DNA of 32,916 bases from NCBI GenBank assembly GCA_031291575.1, contig JARLIT010000233.1:1-32916 (forward strand), in the 5' to 3' direction. Source of the stretch: Ancalomicrobiaceae bacterium (lineage in GTDB: Bacteria > Pseudomonadota > Alphaproteobacteria > Rhizobiales > Ancalomicrobiaceae). The notes beneath the pieces are model-generated. The model saw only the letters and a list, made by a program, of their open reading frames with translations, was not told the origin of the DNA and did no database searches. Shown piece after piece: positions 8,171 to 16,423 of this stretch (position 1 is the first letter of the stretch; each line of letters opens with the position of its first letter). The translations under genes were made by a program, and so were the position numbers.

Positions 8171-9481
8171 GTGAAGCGAGTGGCGATCATCGGCGCCGGA
8201 GTGATGGGGCTCGCTGCCGCCTATCATGCCGCCAAGGCCGGGCACCAGGTGACGGTGTTCGAGGCCGACCATGTGCCCGGCGGCATGGCGGCGCATTTCG
8301 ACTTCGCCGGCCTGTCGATCGAGCGCTACTACCATTTCGTCTGCAAGCCAGACCAGCCAACCTTCGAGCTGATGCGCGAACTCGGCATCGCCGACCGCAT
8401 GCGCTGGGTGCCAACCGCGATGGGCTATTTCGTCGACGGCAAGCTGCATGCCTGGGGCAATCCGGTGGCGCTCCTGCGCTTTCCCGGGCTGTCGTTCATC
8501 GACAAGCTGCGCTACGGCCTGATGATGTTCCTGTCGGTGAAGCGGACGTCGGCCGGCAAGCTGGAGGACGTATCCGCCAAGACGTGGATCGAAGCCTGGT
8601 GTGGGCGACACGTCTACGCCAAGCTGTGGCAGCCGCTGTTCCGCTTCAAGTTCTACGAGCATGCCGACAACATCTCCGCCGCCTGGGTATGGACGCGGAT
8701 CAAGCGGCTGGGATCGTCGCGCCGCTCGTTGATGCAGGAGGAACTGGGCTACATCGAGGGCGGCAGCGAGACGCTGGTGACGGCGCTCGTCGCCGCGATC
8801 GAGCGCCTCGGCGGCACCATCCGGCTGAATGCACCGGTCAGCGAAGTCCTCAGCACGGACGGCCGCGTCACCGGCGTCGTCGCCGGTGGAGCGACGCAAG
8901 ACTTCGATGCGGTGATCTCCACCGTGCCGACGCCATTCGTCGCCAACATGGTGCCGAGCCTGCCGGAAGCCTCGAAGGCCGCCTATGACGACATCCTCAA
9001 CATCGGCGTCGTCTGCCTGATCTACAAACTCCGCCGATCGGTTTCGCCGAACTTCTGGATCAACATCTCCGATGAACGCATCGCAATTCCAGGACTTGTC
9101 GAATTTTCCAACCTGCGTCCGACCGGCGACACCATCGTCTATGTGCCCTATTACATGCCGGTGACCCATCCCAACTGGCAGAAGTCCGACGACCAGCTGT
9201 TGGGGGAAGCCTTCGGCTATCTGAAGCTCATCAACCCCGAGCTCTCCGACGCCGATCTCATCGACGCACGCGCCGGGCGGCTGCGCCACGCCCAACCCGT
9301 CTGCCCGCCCGGCTTTGGCGCGCGGATTCCGCCGGTCCAGACCCCGGTCGCCGGATTGCAGATCGCCGATACGTGCTTCTATTACCCCGAAGACCGCGGC
9401 ATATCCGAAGGTGTGCGCTATGGCGCACTGATGGCTCGGGCCATCGACGATCCGCCCGCCTGGCGGACCGCCCGGCCATGA
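8171..9481 (+). CDS. NAD(P)/FAD-dependent oxidoreductase (amine-oxidase-like) of glycan locus
   Basis: FAD enzyme of the amine oxidase/protoporphyrinogen oxidase fold, 436 residues. The N-terminus carries the dinucleotide-binding GAGVMG (residues 8-13) followed by VFEADHVPGG; the C-terminus has a second FAD-contact segment (AGLQIADTCFYYPEDRGISE). YIEGGSETLVTALV in the middle is typical of the group. Members occur often in polysaccharide and lipid-glycan clusters, where a substrate is seldom proven; a desaturase, mutase or sugar oxidase role are all possible. The GTG start at 8171 lies two bases after the epimerase stop and gives the normal N-terminus. The stop overlaps the next ATG (ATGA), indicating one operon. 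Confidence 0.75.
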   Translation: MKRVAIIGAGVMGLAAAYHAAKAGHQVTVFEADHVPGGMAAHFDFAGLSIERYYHFVCKPDQPTFELMRELGIADRMRWVPTAMGYFVDGKLHAWGNPVALLRFPGLSFIDKLRYGLMMFLSVKRTSAGKLEDVSAKTWIEAWCGRHVYAKLWQPLFRFKFYEHADNISAAWVWTRIKRLGSSRRSLMQEELGYIEGGSETLVTALVAAIERLGGTIRLNAPVSEVLSTDGRVTGVVAGGATQDFDAVISTVPTPFVANMVPSLPEASKAAYDDILNIGVVCLIYKLRRSVSPNFWINISDERIAIPGLVEFSNLRPTGDTIVYVPYYMPVTHPNWQKSDDQLLGEAFGYLKLINPELSDADLIDARAGRLRHAQPVCPPGFGARIPPVQTPVAGLQIADTCFYYPEDRGISEGVRYGALMARAIDDPPAWRTARP

Positions 9482-9873
9482 CCAACGAATTCTTGCGCTT
9501 TCTCGTGACCGGCGGTACGTCCGCCATGCTGAACCTCGCCAGCCGCTGGCTCCTGTCCCATGTCGTTCGCTTCGAGATCGCGGTGGCGGTCGCCTATCTC
9601 ATCGGCATGATCACCGCCTATGGGCTTGCTCGGTTGTTCGTGTTTCAGCCTTCAGGGCGAGGGTGGGCTCGGGAACTGTTGCGCTTCACCGCGGTGAACG
9701 TCGTCTCGGGGAGCCTGGTCTGGTTGATCAGCGTCGGCTTGGCGCGGCTCCTCTTCCCAAACATCGGCTTCACCTGGCATAGCGAAGACGTCGCCCATGC
9801 CATCGGCCTGCTGGCACCGGCCGTGCTCAGCTATTTCGGCCATCGCATGTACACGTTCGCCGGAAAAGCCTGA
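9478..9873 (+). CDS. GtrA-family membrane protein
   Basis: Small integral membrane protein of the GtrA family, 131 residues with four hydrophobic helices. It opens with FLRFLVTGGTSAMLNLASRW, the family's N-terminal signature, and continues with a second helix around YLIGMITAYGLARLFVF. GtrA proteins are thought to help move polyprenyl-phosphate-linked sugars across the cytoplasmic membrane. In mycobacteria, GtrA-like Rv3789 sits in the arabinan/galactan region next to DprE1, which fits this neighbourhood. The ATG overlaps the stop of the FAD oxidoreductase, and its own stop overlaps the next ATG (TGATG). Confidence 0.85.
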   Translation: MTNEFLRFLVTGGTSAMLNLASRWLLSHVVRFEIAVAVAYLIGMITAYGLARLFVFQPSGRGWARELLRFTAVNVVSGSLVWLISVGLARLLFPNIGFTWHSEDVAHAIGLLAPAVLSYFGHRMYTFAGKA

Positions 9874-10808
9874 TGCGATTGCGTGGTGCCCTCTGGGGCT
9901 GGGCCGCCATCACCGCGATCTACATCGGCGTATTGGTCGCCGTCGATCGCGGCCGTTTCGCCGTGAGTGATCTTGCGGGACTCGGTGAAATCCTCGCCGT
10001 GCTGATGGCGCTGGTGTTGCTGTCCTTTGTCATCCGGTTTGCCCGATGGCACTGGCTCCTCTGCCGGCGTGGCCATCGCGTTCCCCTCGTCGTCGGGTTC
10101 GCCGCCTATCTCTCCGGCCTCGCCTTTACAGCGAGCCCGGGCAAAGTCGGCGAACTCGTCCGCATCCGCTACTATGCGCGTCTCGGCGTTCAGGCCGATA
10201 CGGTGGTGTCGAGCTTCATCTTCGAGCGACTGATGGACCTCTTGACCCTGGGGCTGATCTCCGCGCCGATCGCCTTGACGGCGCCCGGCTATTCGGCCGG
10301 GCTCCTGCTCATTGCCGTCGTGTTTGCCTTCGTCTTCATTTTGAGCCACGTCGGCGGGATCGCGCTCGCCGTGGTGTCCTGGCTCGGCCGTCGGGGCCAC
10401 ATCCGAGCGGGTGCGGCGGTCGAGGCGCTCGGACGCGGACTGATCGAGACGCGCCTGCTGTTGCGCCCCACCCCCATTGCCGTGGCGCTCGTCTACGGTC
10501 TCGTTGCCTGGGGGCTGCAATCCTGCGGGTTCCTCTTGGTGTTGCAGCACCTCGACGTCTCCGTGCCCGTCGTCGATGCCGCCGCGATCCTGCCGGCCGC
10601 CATGCTGATCGGCGCGGCGTCGATGCTGCCTGGTGGCATCGGCGCTACGGAAGCGGCAGTCATTGTGCTGTTGGCCACCTACGCCGTGCCTGTCGACATC
10701 GGCACCACCGTCGCCGTGGTCATCCGGATCGCAACCCTGTGGTTCGCAATCCTGGTCGGAATGATCGCGATCACCGTGCTTGAGGCACGCGACTGCAAAT
10801 CTGATTGA
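9873..10808 (+). CDS. Flippase-like / lysylphosphatidylglycerol synthase TM-region protein
   Basis: Polytopic membrane protein of the flippase-like (TIGR00374/UPF0104) family, 311 residues with seven or eight hydrophobic segments. The family landmark is SGLAFTASPGKVGELVRIRY near residue 80, followed by ERLMDLLTLG; the C-terminal half has the second conserved loop SMLPGGIGATEA. Relatives include the membrane half of MprF and proteins in glycan clusters presumed to flip lipid-linked sugars. It closes the overlapping gene chain begun at 3489, so a role in moving the lipid-linked pentose outwards, perhaps with GtrA, is plausible but unproven. Confidence 0.8.
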   Translation: MRLRGALWGWAAITAIYIGVLVAVDRGRFAVSDLAGLGEILAVLMALVLLSFVIRFARWHWLLCRRGHRVPLVVGFAAYLSGLAFTASPGKVGELVRIRYYARLGVQADTVVSSFIFERLMDLLTLGLISAPIALTAPGYSAGLLLIAVVFAFVFILSHVGGIALAVVSWLGRRGHIRAGAAVEALGRGLIETRLLLRPTPIAVALVYGLVAWGLQSCGFLLVLQHLDVSVPVVDAAAILPAAMLIGAASMLPGGIGATEAAVIVLLATYAVPVDIGTTVAVVIRIATLWFAILVGMIAITVLEARDCKSD

Positions 10809-10935
10809 ACTTCGGCTGCCGCGAACGGATTGCATGTCAATAGGCTGCCGACCCAATCGCGCTCGGGATATCCAAGTCGTTTCTATCGGGATGGATTCGG
10901 CGTAAAGCCGAGATGACAAACAGGAGGGACGGGCA
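10809..10935 (+). promoter_or_regulatory. Leader of GT-C gene with strong ribosome-binding site
   Basis: This 127-base spacer separates the glycan operon from the first GT-C gene. CAGGAGG at 10921-10927 lies eight bases before a TTG start at 10936 and decides that start. A small stem TCGGC-GTAAA-GCCGA lies just upstream. No clear promoter is visible, so the downstream gene may be read from the operon. Confidence 0.45.
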
Positions 10936-12537
10936 TTGAACGTCGGGGCTATCAAAAGTTACCTGCAGTCAAAATTGCTAGTCCTCGCCCTTTTCGCCGT
11001 CTCGCTCGCTTGCCTGGCGGCGACAATGCGCGCCGACGTGAACCCATATGACGAGGGCTTGATCCTTGTCGGCGCGACAAATCTCATCGCCGGCGAAATA
11101 CCGCACCGCGATTTCTATACGCTCTACGGGCCCGCCCAGTTTGCCCTTACGGCAATGGGATTCAAGCTGTTCGGCACCAACATCCTTGCCGGGCGACTGA
11201 TCGACGTGCTCACCAAGACGTTGATCGTCACCGTCGTCTATCGCCTCTGTCGAGATGCGACGAACTTCATCGGCGCGCTGATCGTGAGCCTCGCCACATT
11301 GGTCTGGCTCTGCACGCTTGGTGCGCACGGATACCCGCTTTGGTTTTCCCTCCTGCTGATCCTCGTGGCGATACATTTGCTTGCCAGAGACGGAGGCATC
11401 GGACGCACATTCCTGGCCGGAGTTGTCGCGGGGCTCGTCTTCCTATTCCGATACGACATCGGGATCGCGGCGGCCAGCACCCTTGCCCTCGTGCTATTCT
11501 GGCGCGTGGCTGCGACCAGCCGCGGCGAACGCCAGCACTTCTCCGGCGCCGTTGCTGCGACACTCGTTCCCTTCATCATCGGCGCATCAGTATGTGCTTT
11601 GCCGTTACTGATGTTTTACGCGTGGACCGGCACGATACAGGATCTCATTTTCCAGGTTATCGAGTTCCCAGCCGCAGCCTATCGGGCCAACCGCGGGCTG
11701 CCGTTCCCGCTCCGCCACGCGCCCGTCTCGGAGTACGTTGTTTATCTGCCGATCCTCGTGATGGGCATCTACGTGATTGCTTCGCTCCAGTCGTGGCGCG
11801 CAGGTCGGTCGCTGCATGGCGGATCACCATGGATGGTCCATCTTGCAGCCTTGCTCTCCGTTGTCATGTTCTTCAAGGGCATCGTGCGCGTAAGCGCCCT
11901 GCACATGAGCGTGTCAGTCATTCTATCGCTCATTGTGTTCACGGTCATCGTCACGCGCGCGATCTCCGACCGACGGTCCTTCACGTGGGTGACCGTCATT
12001 GGTAGTATCGCTTTGCTGTTGGCGACTATCACCACGCTGGCTGCCGCAGGCGGCGCGCTCACAGGATCCATTTGGCGGGCGGCCGTAACCAGTCGCGCAC
12101 CGACCCCACAGGATGCCGGTCCGCACGTCGACCGCGCCGGGATGTTCGCAATCCCCGACGACGAGGCGAGGGCAATCGAGTACGTCAGAGCCAGGACGGA
12201 ACCGGACGAGCCGATCTTTGTCGGCACGGGGCGCCACGACAAGATCTTCGTCAGTGACATCTCATTCTATTTCCTCGCCGAACGGCAACCGGCGACAAAA
12301 TGGTATGACTATAATCCTGGCCTGCAGACAACGAACGTCTTGCAACTCGAGATGGTTCGCGAACTCCAGCACCGGAACGTTCGCTATGTGGTGCTGACGT
12401 CGCGCTTTGATAACGTGATGGAGCCGAACGGCTCGGCGTTGAGCAGCGGCGTCCACATCCTTGATGACGACCTCAAAAATGAATATTCCGAAGTTGCGGT
12501 GTTCGGAACCTACCGGATCCTATTGAGGAACCGCTGA
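10936..12537 (+). CDS. GT-C membrane glycosyltransferase (GT39/ArnT/arabinosyltransferase type)
   Basis: Multi-spanning GT-C glycosyltransferase of 533 residues that probably uses a polyprenyl-phosphate sugar donor on the periplasmic side. A first helix (LLVLALFAVSLACLA) is followed by the first extracytoplasmic loop with the acidic pair in NPYDEGLI, where the catalytic Asp/Glu of GT-C enzymes lies. About ten further hydrophobic segments follow up to residue 395, and a soluble domain of about 140 residues closes the protein. Next to genes for polyprenyl-phosphoryl-arabinose it is a good candidate for a pentosyltransferase that attaches the sugar to a surface glycan or protein. The TTG start is supported by a well-placed CAGGAGG. 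The acceptor is unknown. Confidence 0.7.
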   Translation: MNVGAIKSYLQSKLLVLALFAVSLACLAATMRADVNPYDEGLILVGATNLIAGEIPHRDFYTLYGPAQFALTAMGFKLFGTNILAGRLIDVLTKTLIVTVVYRLCRDATNFIGALIVSLATLVWLCTLGAHGYPLWFSLLLILVAIHLLARDGGIGRTFLAGVVAGLVFLFRYDIGIAAASTLALVLFWRVAATSRGERQHFSGAVAATLVPFIIGASVCALPLLMFYAWTGTIQDLIFQVIEFPAAAYRANRGLPFPLRHAPVSEYVVYLPILVMGIYVIASLQSWRAGRSLHGGSPWMVHLAALLSVVMFFKGIVRVSALHMSVSVILSLIVFTVIVTRAISDRRSFTWVTVIGSIALLLATITTLAAAGGALTGSIWRAAVTSRAPTPQDAGPHVDRAGMFAIPDDEARAIEYVRARTEPDEPIFVGTGRHDKIFVSDISFYFLAERQPATKWYDYNPGLQTTNVLQLEMVRELQHRNVRYVVLTSRFDNVMEPNGSALSSGVHILDDDLKNEYSEVAVFGTYRILLRNR

Positions 12538-12913
12538 GGTCAACACTCAATCGCAGGCACGTCATTGAATTCGAATGATTATCTGGCGCCGAGATGAAAG
12601 AGCGCGATGAATCAATGGGATAGCTGTCAAATACGGTCTGACACAATTGAAGCCCGTGCGCCTTTGCAATGTGTATGGCTGATTTGGCGCGCGAAAAGCG
12701 TCTGAATTCCGGTCCCGGCCTTTGACGCCGGCCTGCGCGCTCACGATGGTGGCGAATGCCGCAGCGAGATACCTTTGAGCGTATTCGATCCCGCCTGGAC
12801 TGACCGGGTTGTCTGGCACGGTGAAACGCAATATGACGTCGCAACCCGCCGATCGGCAAAGCCTGTCGTTGCCGCATTTCGCGTGAAAGGCGTCAAGCTG
12901 AGGAAACAATTGC
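12538..12913. other. Intergenic 376 bases, possible gene remnant
   Basis: No intact gene. On the + strand, bases about 12740-12926 read a protein-like tail (VFDPAWTDRVVWHGETQYDV, then VVAAFRVKGVKLRKQLHAEQ) that ends at the start of the next gene, with stops upstream in the same frame. It may be a decayed gene end, but I do not recognise it. GAGGAAACAA just before 12914 serves as ribosome-binding sequence for the next gene. Confidence 0.3.
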
Positions 12914-14497
12914 ATGCTGAGCAATGAAACAGCGCCCGCGCCCACCGCAGATCAAACTGACACGACCCATCTACTGCGTATTATAATCGTTGTACTTTTG
13001 GTCCACGACTTTTTATTCTTGATTTTTGGGCTATTCCTCCCGATCGCCGGATTTCATGATTTTCGGCAGGCTCAAACGGCCATATCGGTCTATTGGATGC
13101 TGCACGGAGGATCATGGCTAACATACGAAACCCCGGTCCTTGGTGCTCCATGGGCGCTGCCGTTCGAGTTCCCGCTCTATCATTGGTGCGTTGCTGCCGT
13201 TGCCTATCTCGGCATGCCACTTGATGGGGCGGGGCGCCTTGTGTCGTTTGCCTTCTTCATCGGATGCCTTTGGCCGATCAAGCGTATATTTGCCGAGTTG
13301 AATATTAAGGATCGTGCCTATTACGTTACATCGATTCTATTTCTAGCATCACCCCTCTATATATTTTGGGGGATGACGTTCATGATTGAGACGTGCGCGG
13401 TATTTTTTGGATTTGCTTGGCTATCACTGTTTATCTCTTTTAGCAAAAAGGCGTCTGTCGCCCTATTTGTTCTGACATTACTTGCCGGGACGGCTGCGCT
13501 GCTGGTCAAGGCGACGACTTTCCCGGCATTTGCGTTCATGGGCGGCGTCTATTTTCTTTTCTGTTGTTGGCAGATGGTCCGACGTGGCATCGACCGCATC
13601 GGCGTCATTAGTGCTCTGGCGATGGCTGTGCTGTTGTTAGGGCCATTCGGTCCGGCGATTGCCTGGGTGAGCTATTCGGATGCAGTCAAGCTCGCCAACC
13701 CGGTCGCCGGCGTGCTCACATCGGTGTCTTTGGCCACCTGGAACTTCGGCACCGGCGAACAGCGAATCAGCCAGCATCTCTGGGTGGATGTCATCCTGGC
13801 GCGGACAATGATCAATGTATTCGGTCTGTCCGCGTTCGTGCTCGGCACGGTCGCCGTCGTTATGATTATTTGGCGGAAAGGCCAAGAGTACGTTGTTGCC
13901 AAATTTGTCTTATCGCTCATACCTGAGCATCGTGGCTGTGCTGCAGCGCTATTGATTGCATTCTTGCTACCATTTTTGATCTTTACCAACTTACATATTG
14001 TTCATGACTACTATCAGACGGCAAATGGGGTTTTCGCAATCGTATTGCTCGGCTTCTTGTTCGGAGAGAGTGTCTTCAGCGAAAACAGAACGGCTCTCGT
14101 CACTGCGATTTCGGTCATGACAGTGGGACAGCTCCTGTTTTTCTACGGCTATTATTATGACAACTCGAGGCATGTCTCGCTAAACCGAGTCGAGATCGCG
14201 GCGTCCGCGCGAAGGCTGGTGCCGGAGGATGCAGGAATAGTTGTTATTGGCGACGATTGGTCTTCGATCATTCCCTACTATGCTGAGCGAAAGGCACTTA
14301 CCGTGCCGGAATGGCTGTCAAAGGATCTGATACAGTCGGTCATCGCGCAACCGCAACGGTTTTTCGATAATCGTCCGATCGGCGGCGTCATCGAATGTCG
14401 TCAGGAGGGCCGCGATAGCTATTTCGCGCAATTCAAGCCATTGCTGGAGCGTCGAAAAGTGGTTGCCAAGAATGGCAACTGCGAACTCTATATGTGA
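12914..14497 (+). CDS. GT-C membrane glycosyltransferase, second copy type
   Basis: Polytopic GT-C glycosyltransferase of 527 residues. After a cytoplasmic N-terminus and one helix (LLRIIIVVLLVHDFLFLIFG) comes the loop FHDFRQAQTA, a signature of the GT39-like family in which the Asp is the presumed catalytic residue. Ten or more hydrophobic segments and a C-terminal soluble part of about 110 residues follow. It would transfer a sugar from a lipid carrier outside the cytoplasmic membrane; donor and acceptor cannot be read. The gene is visibly richer in A/T than the enzyme operon upstream (for example TTTTTATTCTTGATTTTTGGG near its start), which suggests separate acquisition. ATG 12914 follows GAGGAAACAATTGC. 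Confidence 0.7.
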   Translation: MLSNETAPAPTADQTDTTHLLRIIIVVLLVHDFLFLIFGLFLPIAGFHDFRQAQTAISVYWMLHGGSWLTYETPVLGAPWALPFEFPLYHWCVAAVAYLGMPLDGAGRLVSFAFFIGCLWPIKRIFAELNIKDRAYYVTSILFLASPLYIFWGMTFMIETCAVFFGFAWLSLFISFSKKASVALFVLTLLAGTAALLVKATTFPAFAFMGGVYFLFCCWQMVRRGIDRIGVISALAMAVLLLGPFGPAIAWVSYSDAVKLANPVAGVLTSVSLATWNFGTGEQRISQHLWVDVILARTMINVFGLSAFVLGTVAVVMIIWRKGQEYVVAKFVLSLIPEHRGCAAALLIAFLLPFLIFTNLHIVHDYYQTANGVFAIVLLGFLFGESVFSENRTALVTAISVMTVGQLLFFYGYYYDNSRHVSLNRVEIAASARRLVPEDAGIVVIGDDWSSIIPYYAERKALTVPEWLSKDLIQSVIAQPQRFFDNRPIGGVIECRQEGRDSYFAQFKPLLERRKVVAKNGNCELYM

Positions 14498-14561
14498 CGC
14501 GATCATGTGATCGTAATCACGAGCACTAATTTGGCAGATTGGCGGTTGATCAACCAAGAGA

Positions 14562-14819
14562 TTGGAACGCGTGTCCTGTGAGGACGGCGCGACACGGATT
14601 GGGACCTTGCCCTGTCGGGAGTGGTTGAAGCCTTTCATCGATTTGCTTGGACACAGGAAGCGACGATCGACGGATCCGCTCTACATGTCCGGGCTGATCG
14701 GCCCGGGGGATCGCAAGAGTGTCGAGCCCATGGCGGCGCGCTTGGCGCCGATCGCCACGGATATCTCCTTTGTCTCGTGGCTCCCCATTTTCACTCATGG
14801 CTGGCAAGGGACAAATTGA
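14562..14819 (+). pseudogene. IS701-family transposase N-terminal fragment
   Basis: The + strand encodes the beginning of a DDE transposase of the IS701/IS4 type: WLKPFIDLLGHRKRRSTDPL is followed by YMSGLIGPGDRKSVEPMAAR, the hallmark N-terminal stretch of these enzymes. After about 55 recognisable residues the similarity ends and the frame stops at 14819. The catalytic core, about 350 residues in intact copies, is missing. The element is dead, but it marks this junction as a past insertion site. Confidence 0.65.
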
Positions 14820-15258
14820 GCCCCTACCTAGTAATCGACTAGGCAATAGCAATTTTTCGTTGTGTTAAGTTCGACGCGAGACGATCTCGCCCGTCTCTCG
14901 CAACCTGTGACTCCCGCAGGGCGCAATGCCAATCGTCCAATGCGACAACGCCGTCGCTTTCGGGCAGTCGCGCGCCGTACGTGTTGGGACCCGGATCACA
15001 ACGCCGGACGGCAGTTCGATCGTGCTGGAGCGTCAGCCTGACGCCGATTCGCGGGACTATGCCGAGCTGAGGCCGAGGGGCTCGGCTTGCGCCGAGACCA
15101 GGCCCCATCTCAGACCTCTCCGCTGTCCCAGCGGTAGCGGAAGTCGCAGTGGCTCGCGCCTCCCATGATCGTCTGCGTCCGCGTCAATTTGAGGCGTGCA
15201 TCGAAGCCTTCGCAGAAGGCACCGTCGCGATTGCAGGAGAGAAGCGGCCCGATCTACG

Positions 15259-15411
15259 TTCTCCGCCGAGGTCGTGCCGATCCTCAGGGCACGCGGACTG
15301 TTCCGCGACGACTACACCGGCTCGACGTTGCGCTCGCTTTCCGACATCCGCCGCCCCGCCGATCGCCTGGGCGCAGCCCACTTTCCCCCGGTTGGCGAAG
15401 CGCGGACCTGA
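15259..15411 (+). pseudogene. C-terminal relic of an LLM-class flavin monooxygenase (NtaA/DmoA family)
   Basis: About 50 residues ending at a TGA match the C-terminus of the nitrilotriacetate/dibenzothiophene/dimethylsulfide monooxygenase group: EVVPILRARGLFRDDYTGST, then LR and a Pro-rich tail. Intact members are about 440 residues; the FMN-binding barrel is absent upstream in any frame. Only the tail survives. The family includes dimethylsulfide monooxygenase DmoA and other organosulfur enzymes, which is suggestive beside a sulfur locus, but the subfamily cannot be told from so short a piece. Confidence 0.5.
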
Positions 15412-15489
15412 CCAGATCCCGCCCTGCCCCTCGCCTGGTGCGGCGAGGGGCAGCAGGTTGCCGCCTTGGGAGGACGGACGCAATCGCAG

Positions 15490-15684
15490 TCAGGCTGCAG
15501 CCGCCAGCGCTCTGCGCCGCACCAGCCGTCGGGCAGCACGCTCGGCATCGGCGACGCTGGAGAACAGCTTGCCGTCGAGGCTCTGGAAGGCTCCGGCGAG
15601 GGAGACGAAAGCATAGGCGCCACCTTCGCGGACAAGAAGTCCGGCATCGTGATGGTCGATTTCAAGCAGATAGCCGTTGGCCAT
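15490..15684 (-). CDS. Small conserved hypothetical protein, 64 aa
   Basis: A short minus-strand gene of unknown function. The product begins MANGYLLEIDHHDAGLLVRE and continues as a compact alternating beta-type protein (AYAFVSLAGAFQSLDGKLFS) with an Arg/Ala-rich helix at the end. Small proteins with this layout, in which the C-terminal half reads roughly F-x-x-LDG-x-x-F-x-S-x-x-x-A-x-R-A, are common in rhizobial genomes. ATG 15684 is preceded by GGAGAGAGACT, a good ribosome-binding site; a start 12 codons earlier is possible. It stands alone between relics and the nitrogenase-like operon and is transcribed away from that operon. No function is proposed. Confidence 0.6.
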   Translation of the reverse strand: MANGYLLEIDHHDAGLLVREGGAYAFVSLAGAFQSLDGKLFSSVADAERAARRLVRRRALAAAA

Positions 15685-16423
15685 AGTCTCTCTCCGCGCA
15701 CGTCGAACGACGGCGCTCATCGGTCAAGTCGGGTTCGTCAGAGGGGCTCGCTTCAGTCGCGCGAGCGACGACACCAGCATTTCGACATTCGGCCGGTTCC
15801 TCGGAGTGCCGGGAATGCTTGTCTGTCGAAGGACTTCGGAGAGATGCGGGTCATAACCAGGCTCCTCACCTGCCGCCGGAACAGGCGGGCTTTAGCGCTT
15901 TTCGTCGCGGGCGCAAGCTGTCGATCAAAGGCCGCGACCGGCCGTCTCGGCCAGTGGGTTGATAAGACCACGTCCTGCGCCGTGTTTGAAGACTTGACCG
16001 CCTAAACTTTCACGGCGAGCGACATGCTTTTTGCGTATCTGCCGATTTCACGGTAGTTTCTTACGGGAGATCGCCAACAGGCGGACTGGTTCCGGCGATA
16101 ATTGATGTGGGATCTGCCCCTCCGTTTGCAAGCCCGCCAGCCTCGACCGATCCCGCGTTCGGGCGGGACAATTGGGCCGAAATCCGCGGAAATTGCACCA
16201 AGACCTTTGTATTATAAGTAATTATCGCAGTACCTAGCGATAATTACGCTCACCGAAACTACGTATTTGGCCGGATTTGCCATTCTCTTCCACGAAACCC
16301 GGCGCGATTAGTTCGCACCCACCAAGCAAGCCGGCATTTTCAAAATATAAAAGCTATCGACTTTAGGTGGATTGTGGTCAGCTTGGCTCCGACTTCTCGC
16401 ATCGAGGACGGAGCAATTCGCCG
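15685..16423. promoter_or_regulatory. Upstream region of the nitrogenase-like operon
   Basis: About 740 bases without a supported gene. The last 250 bases are AT-richer than the surroundings, as expected for a promoter region, and contain a perfect inverted repeat (16218-16247). GCGATAATT, the core of that repeat's arm, occurs once more at 16095-16103. A GC-rich stem TCCCGC-GTTCGG-GCGGGA lies near 16153-16170. I found no sigma-54 site with correct GG-N10-GC spacing. GGACGGAG at about 16405-16412 precedes the operon's first ATG. Confidence 0.5.
16218..16247. promoter_or_regulatory. Perfect 11-bp inverted repeat, candidate operator
   Basis: Arms GTAATTATCGC (16218-16228) and GCGATAATTAC (16237-16247) are exact reverse complements around the 8-base spacer AGTACCTA. 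The repeat lies 177 bases before the first codon of the D-like gene and inside an AT-rich patch. No T-run follows, so it is not a typical terminator. A dimeric repressor or activator site, for example a sulfur or metal regulator of the operon, is the likeliest reading; the regulator is not in this window. Confidence 0.55.

Larger units (their letters stand above)
14498..15489. other. Gene-poor junction with transposase and oxidoreductase relics
   Basis: Nearly 1 kb without an intact gene between the glycan locus and the sulfur locus. It holds an IS701-type transposase start (14562-14819) and the tail of a luciferase-like monooxygenase (15259-15411). A short palindrome GATCA-TG-TGATC follows the GT-C stop but lacks a T-run. 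I see no RNA gene here. Confidence 0.5.

Noticed and set aside
12562-12945. Minus-strand 127-residue open frame
   Set aside because: Overlaps the start of the GT-C gene, has no start signal and no recognisable domain.
14500-14515. Palindrome after the second GT-C gene as terminator
   Set aside because: Stem of only five base pairs with a two-base centre and no T-run.
14926-15168. Possible 80-residue + strand gene
   Set aside because: No ribosome-binding site or recognisable family; the second half turns into Arg/Ser/Pro-rich out-of-frame-like sequence.
16260-16280. Sigma-54 promoter TTGGCCGGATTTGCC
   Set aside because: Only eight bases separate GG and GC; the -24/-12 spacing needs ten.
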